Assembly: GCA_903866355.1 (NCBI GenBank)
Contig: CAIPNE010000415.1
Span: forward strand, 1-6,272
Length of the DNA stretch: 6,272 bases
Direction: 5' to 3'
Origin: an uncultured Gammaproteobacteria bacterium
Lineage (GTDB): Bacteria > Pseudomonadota > Gammaproteobacteria > Ga0077536
A model generated the notes under the pieces. It did no database searches, was not told the DNA's origin, and was given only the letters and a program-made list of their open reading frames with translations. Positions within the stretch are counted from its first letter, which is position 1, and each line of letters begins with the position of its first letter. The position numbers were made by a program, and so were the translations under genes. Below, in pieces: positions 5,773-6,272 of the stretch.

Positions 5773-6272
5773 TCAAAACCTCGTCTGAAGGTCGGAAAGG
5801 ATGTCGGCGGCCGGAGTGCCGTAGGTGAATTGGCGAAGCCATTCACCATCCGGACCAATCAGGAAAAGGCCGGGACTATGCGCCATGGAATAGCCGTCAG
5901 GCGATGCAGCATCGTTCTCGCGTTCATAGAAAATCTTGAAGCTGTCGGCCGCGGCTTTCGTCTCGGTCTCGGTGCCTGCCAGACCCAGGATCGCCGGATG
6001 AAAGGCCGCAGTGTAGGCCGCAAGGCCGAGCCGCCGGTCGCGTTCGGGGTCAATCGAGACGAAAAGCGGTTGAACTTTCTCGGCATCCGCCCCGAGATCG
6101 TCCAAAACTTGGGCTACGTCTGAAAGCGTCGTAGGGCAGACATCGGGGCAGTTTGTGAAGCCGAAGAAGACGAGAAGGAATTTCCCGCGAAACTCTGCAC
6201 TCGTCCGGATACGGCCTTCATCATCCGCCAGTGTAAAGACTGGCGTGAAAGCCTGACTGGTTTCGGCAACAC
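5773..6272 (-). CDS. SCO-family protein (first copy), N-terminus beyond right edge
   Basis: The frame is open from the right edge to a TGA at 5773, giving 165 residues; only the N-terminal signal or anchor is missing. The visible part reads ETSQAFTPVFTLADDEGRIR, then FLLVFFGFTNCPDVCPTTLSD with the CPDVCP copper motif (minus-strand codons at about 6136-6150), then FVSIDPERD and YSMAHSPGLFLIGPDG with the third copper ligand His. All three SCO ligands are therefore present. The stretch after DPERD reads RRLGLAAY where many SCO proteins have TPE-L-Y, a small departure. This is the first operon gene seen, and its promoter would be off the window. It lies 3 nt before the PCu(A)C start and probably works with it in CuA assembly or copper/redox sensing. 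The start at 6105 of the shorter frame (a TTG) is rejected because the family motif continues upstream of it. Confidence 0.94.
   Translation of the reverse strand, partial: VAETSQAFTPVFTLADDEGRIRTSAEFRGKFLLVFFGFTNCPDVCPTTLSDVAQVLDDLGADAEKVQPLFVSIDPERDRRLGLAAYTAAFHPAILGLAGTETETKAAADSFKIFYERENDAASPDGYSMAHSPGLFLIGPDGEWLRQFTYGTPAADILSDLQTRF

Overview
The window looks like part of an alphaproteobacterial chromosome or large plasmid, most likely from the Rhodobacterales. This is inferred from the fairly high GC, the compact operons and the protein types (periplasmic copper proteins, Tat-exported multicopper oxidase, SCO/PCu(A)C pairs). No rRNA or other phylogenetic marker is present, so the assignment is tentative. 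Almost all of the window is coding, and nearly every recognisable product is a periplasmic, membrane-anchored or envelope protein that handles copper, thiols or peptidoglycan.

Left part (1-3047). A lipoprotein gene of unknown function is read leftward and runs off the left edge (1-386). A 189-bp divergent intergenic region separates it from a rightward cluster. That cluster holds a small Met/His/Cys-bearing exported protein (576-926), a Tat-dependent multicopper oxidase with all four copper-ligand motifs and a Met-rich insert (997-2466), a strong intrinsic hairpin terminator (2472-2510), and a TlpA/ResA-type thioredoxin with a WCPPC active site (2526-3047).

Right part (3059-6272, minus strand). 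A tightly packed leftward operon converges on the first cluster with only 11 bp between stop codons. In transcription order it encodes a SCO-family protein (N-terminus beyond the right edge), a PCu(A)C copper chaperone, a second SCO-family protein that appears to use a TTG start, an M23 (LytM-type) peptidoglycan endopeptidase, and a DUF411 protein. Junctions are a 3-nt gap, a 22-nt overlap, a 16-nt gap and a 4-nt ATGA overlap, which suggests one transcript with translational coupling.

Together the genes suggest a module for periplasmic copper detoxification (multicopper oxidase, Met-rich small protein, DUF411) combined with copper delivery to the CuA centre of cytochrome c oxidase (two SCO proteins, PCu(A)C, and a TlpA-like thiol reductase that could keep SCO/CuA cysteines reduced). 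The individual families are known. The less expected points are the peptidoglycan hydrolase inside the copper operon and coupled to DUF411, the SCO-PCu(A)C-SCO sandwich, the terminator placed directly before the TlpA ribosome-binding site, and the unassigned small protein ahead of the oxidase. No mobile element, CRISPR array, tRNA or rRNA was seen.
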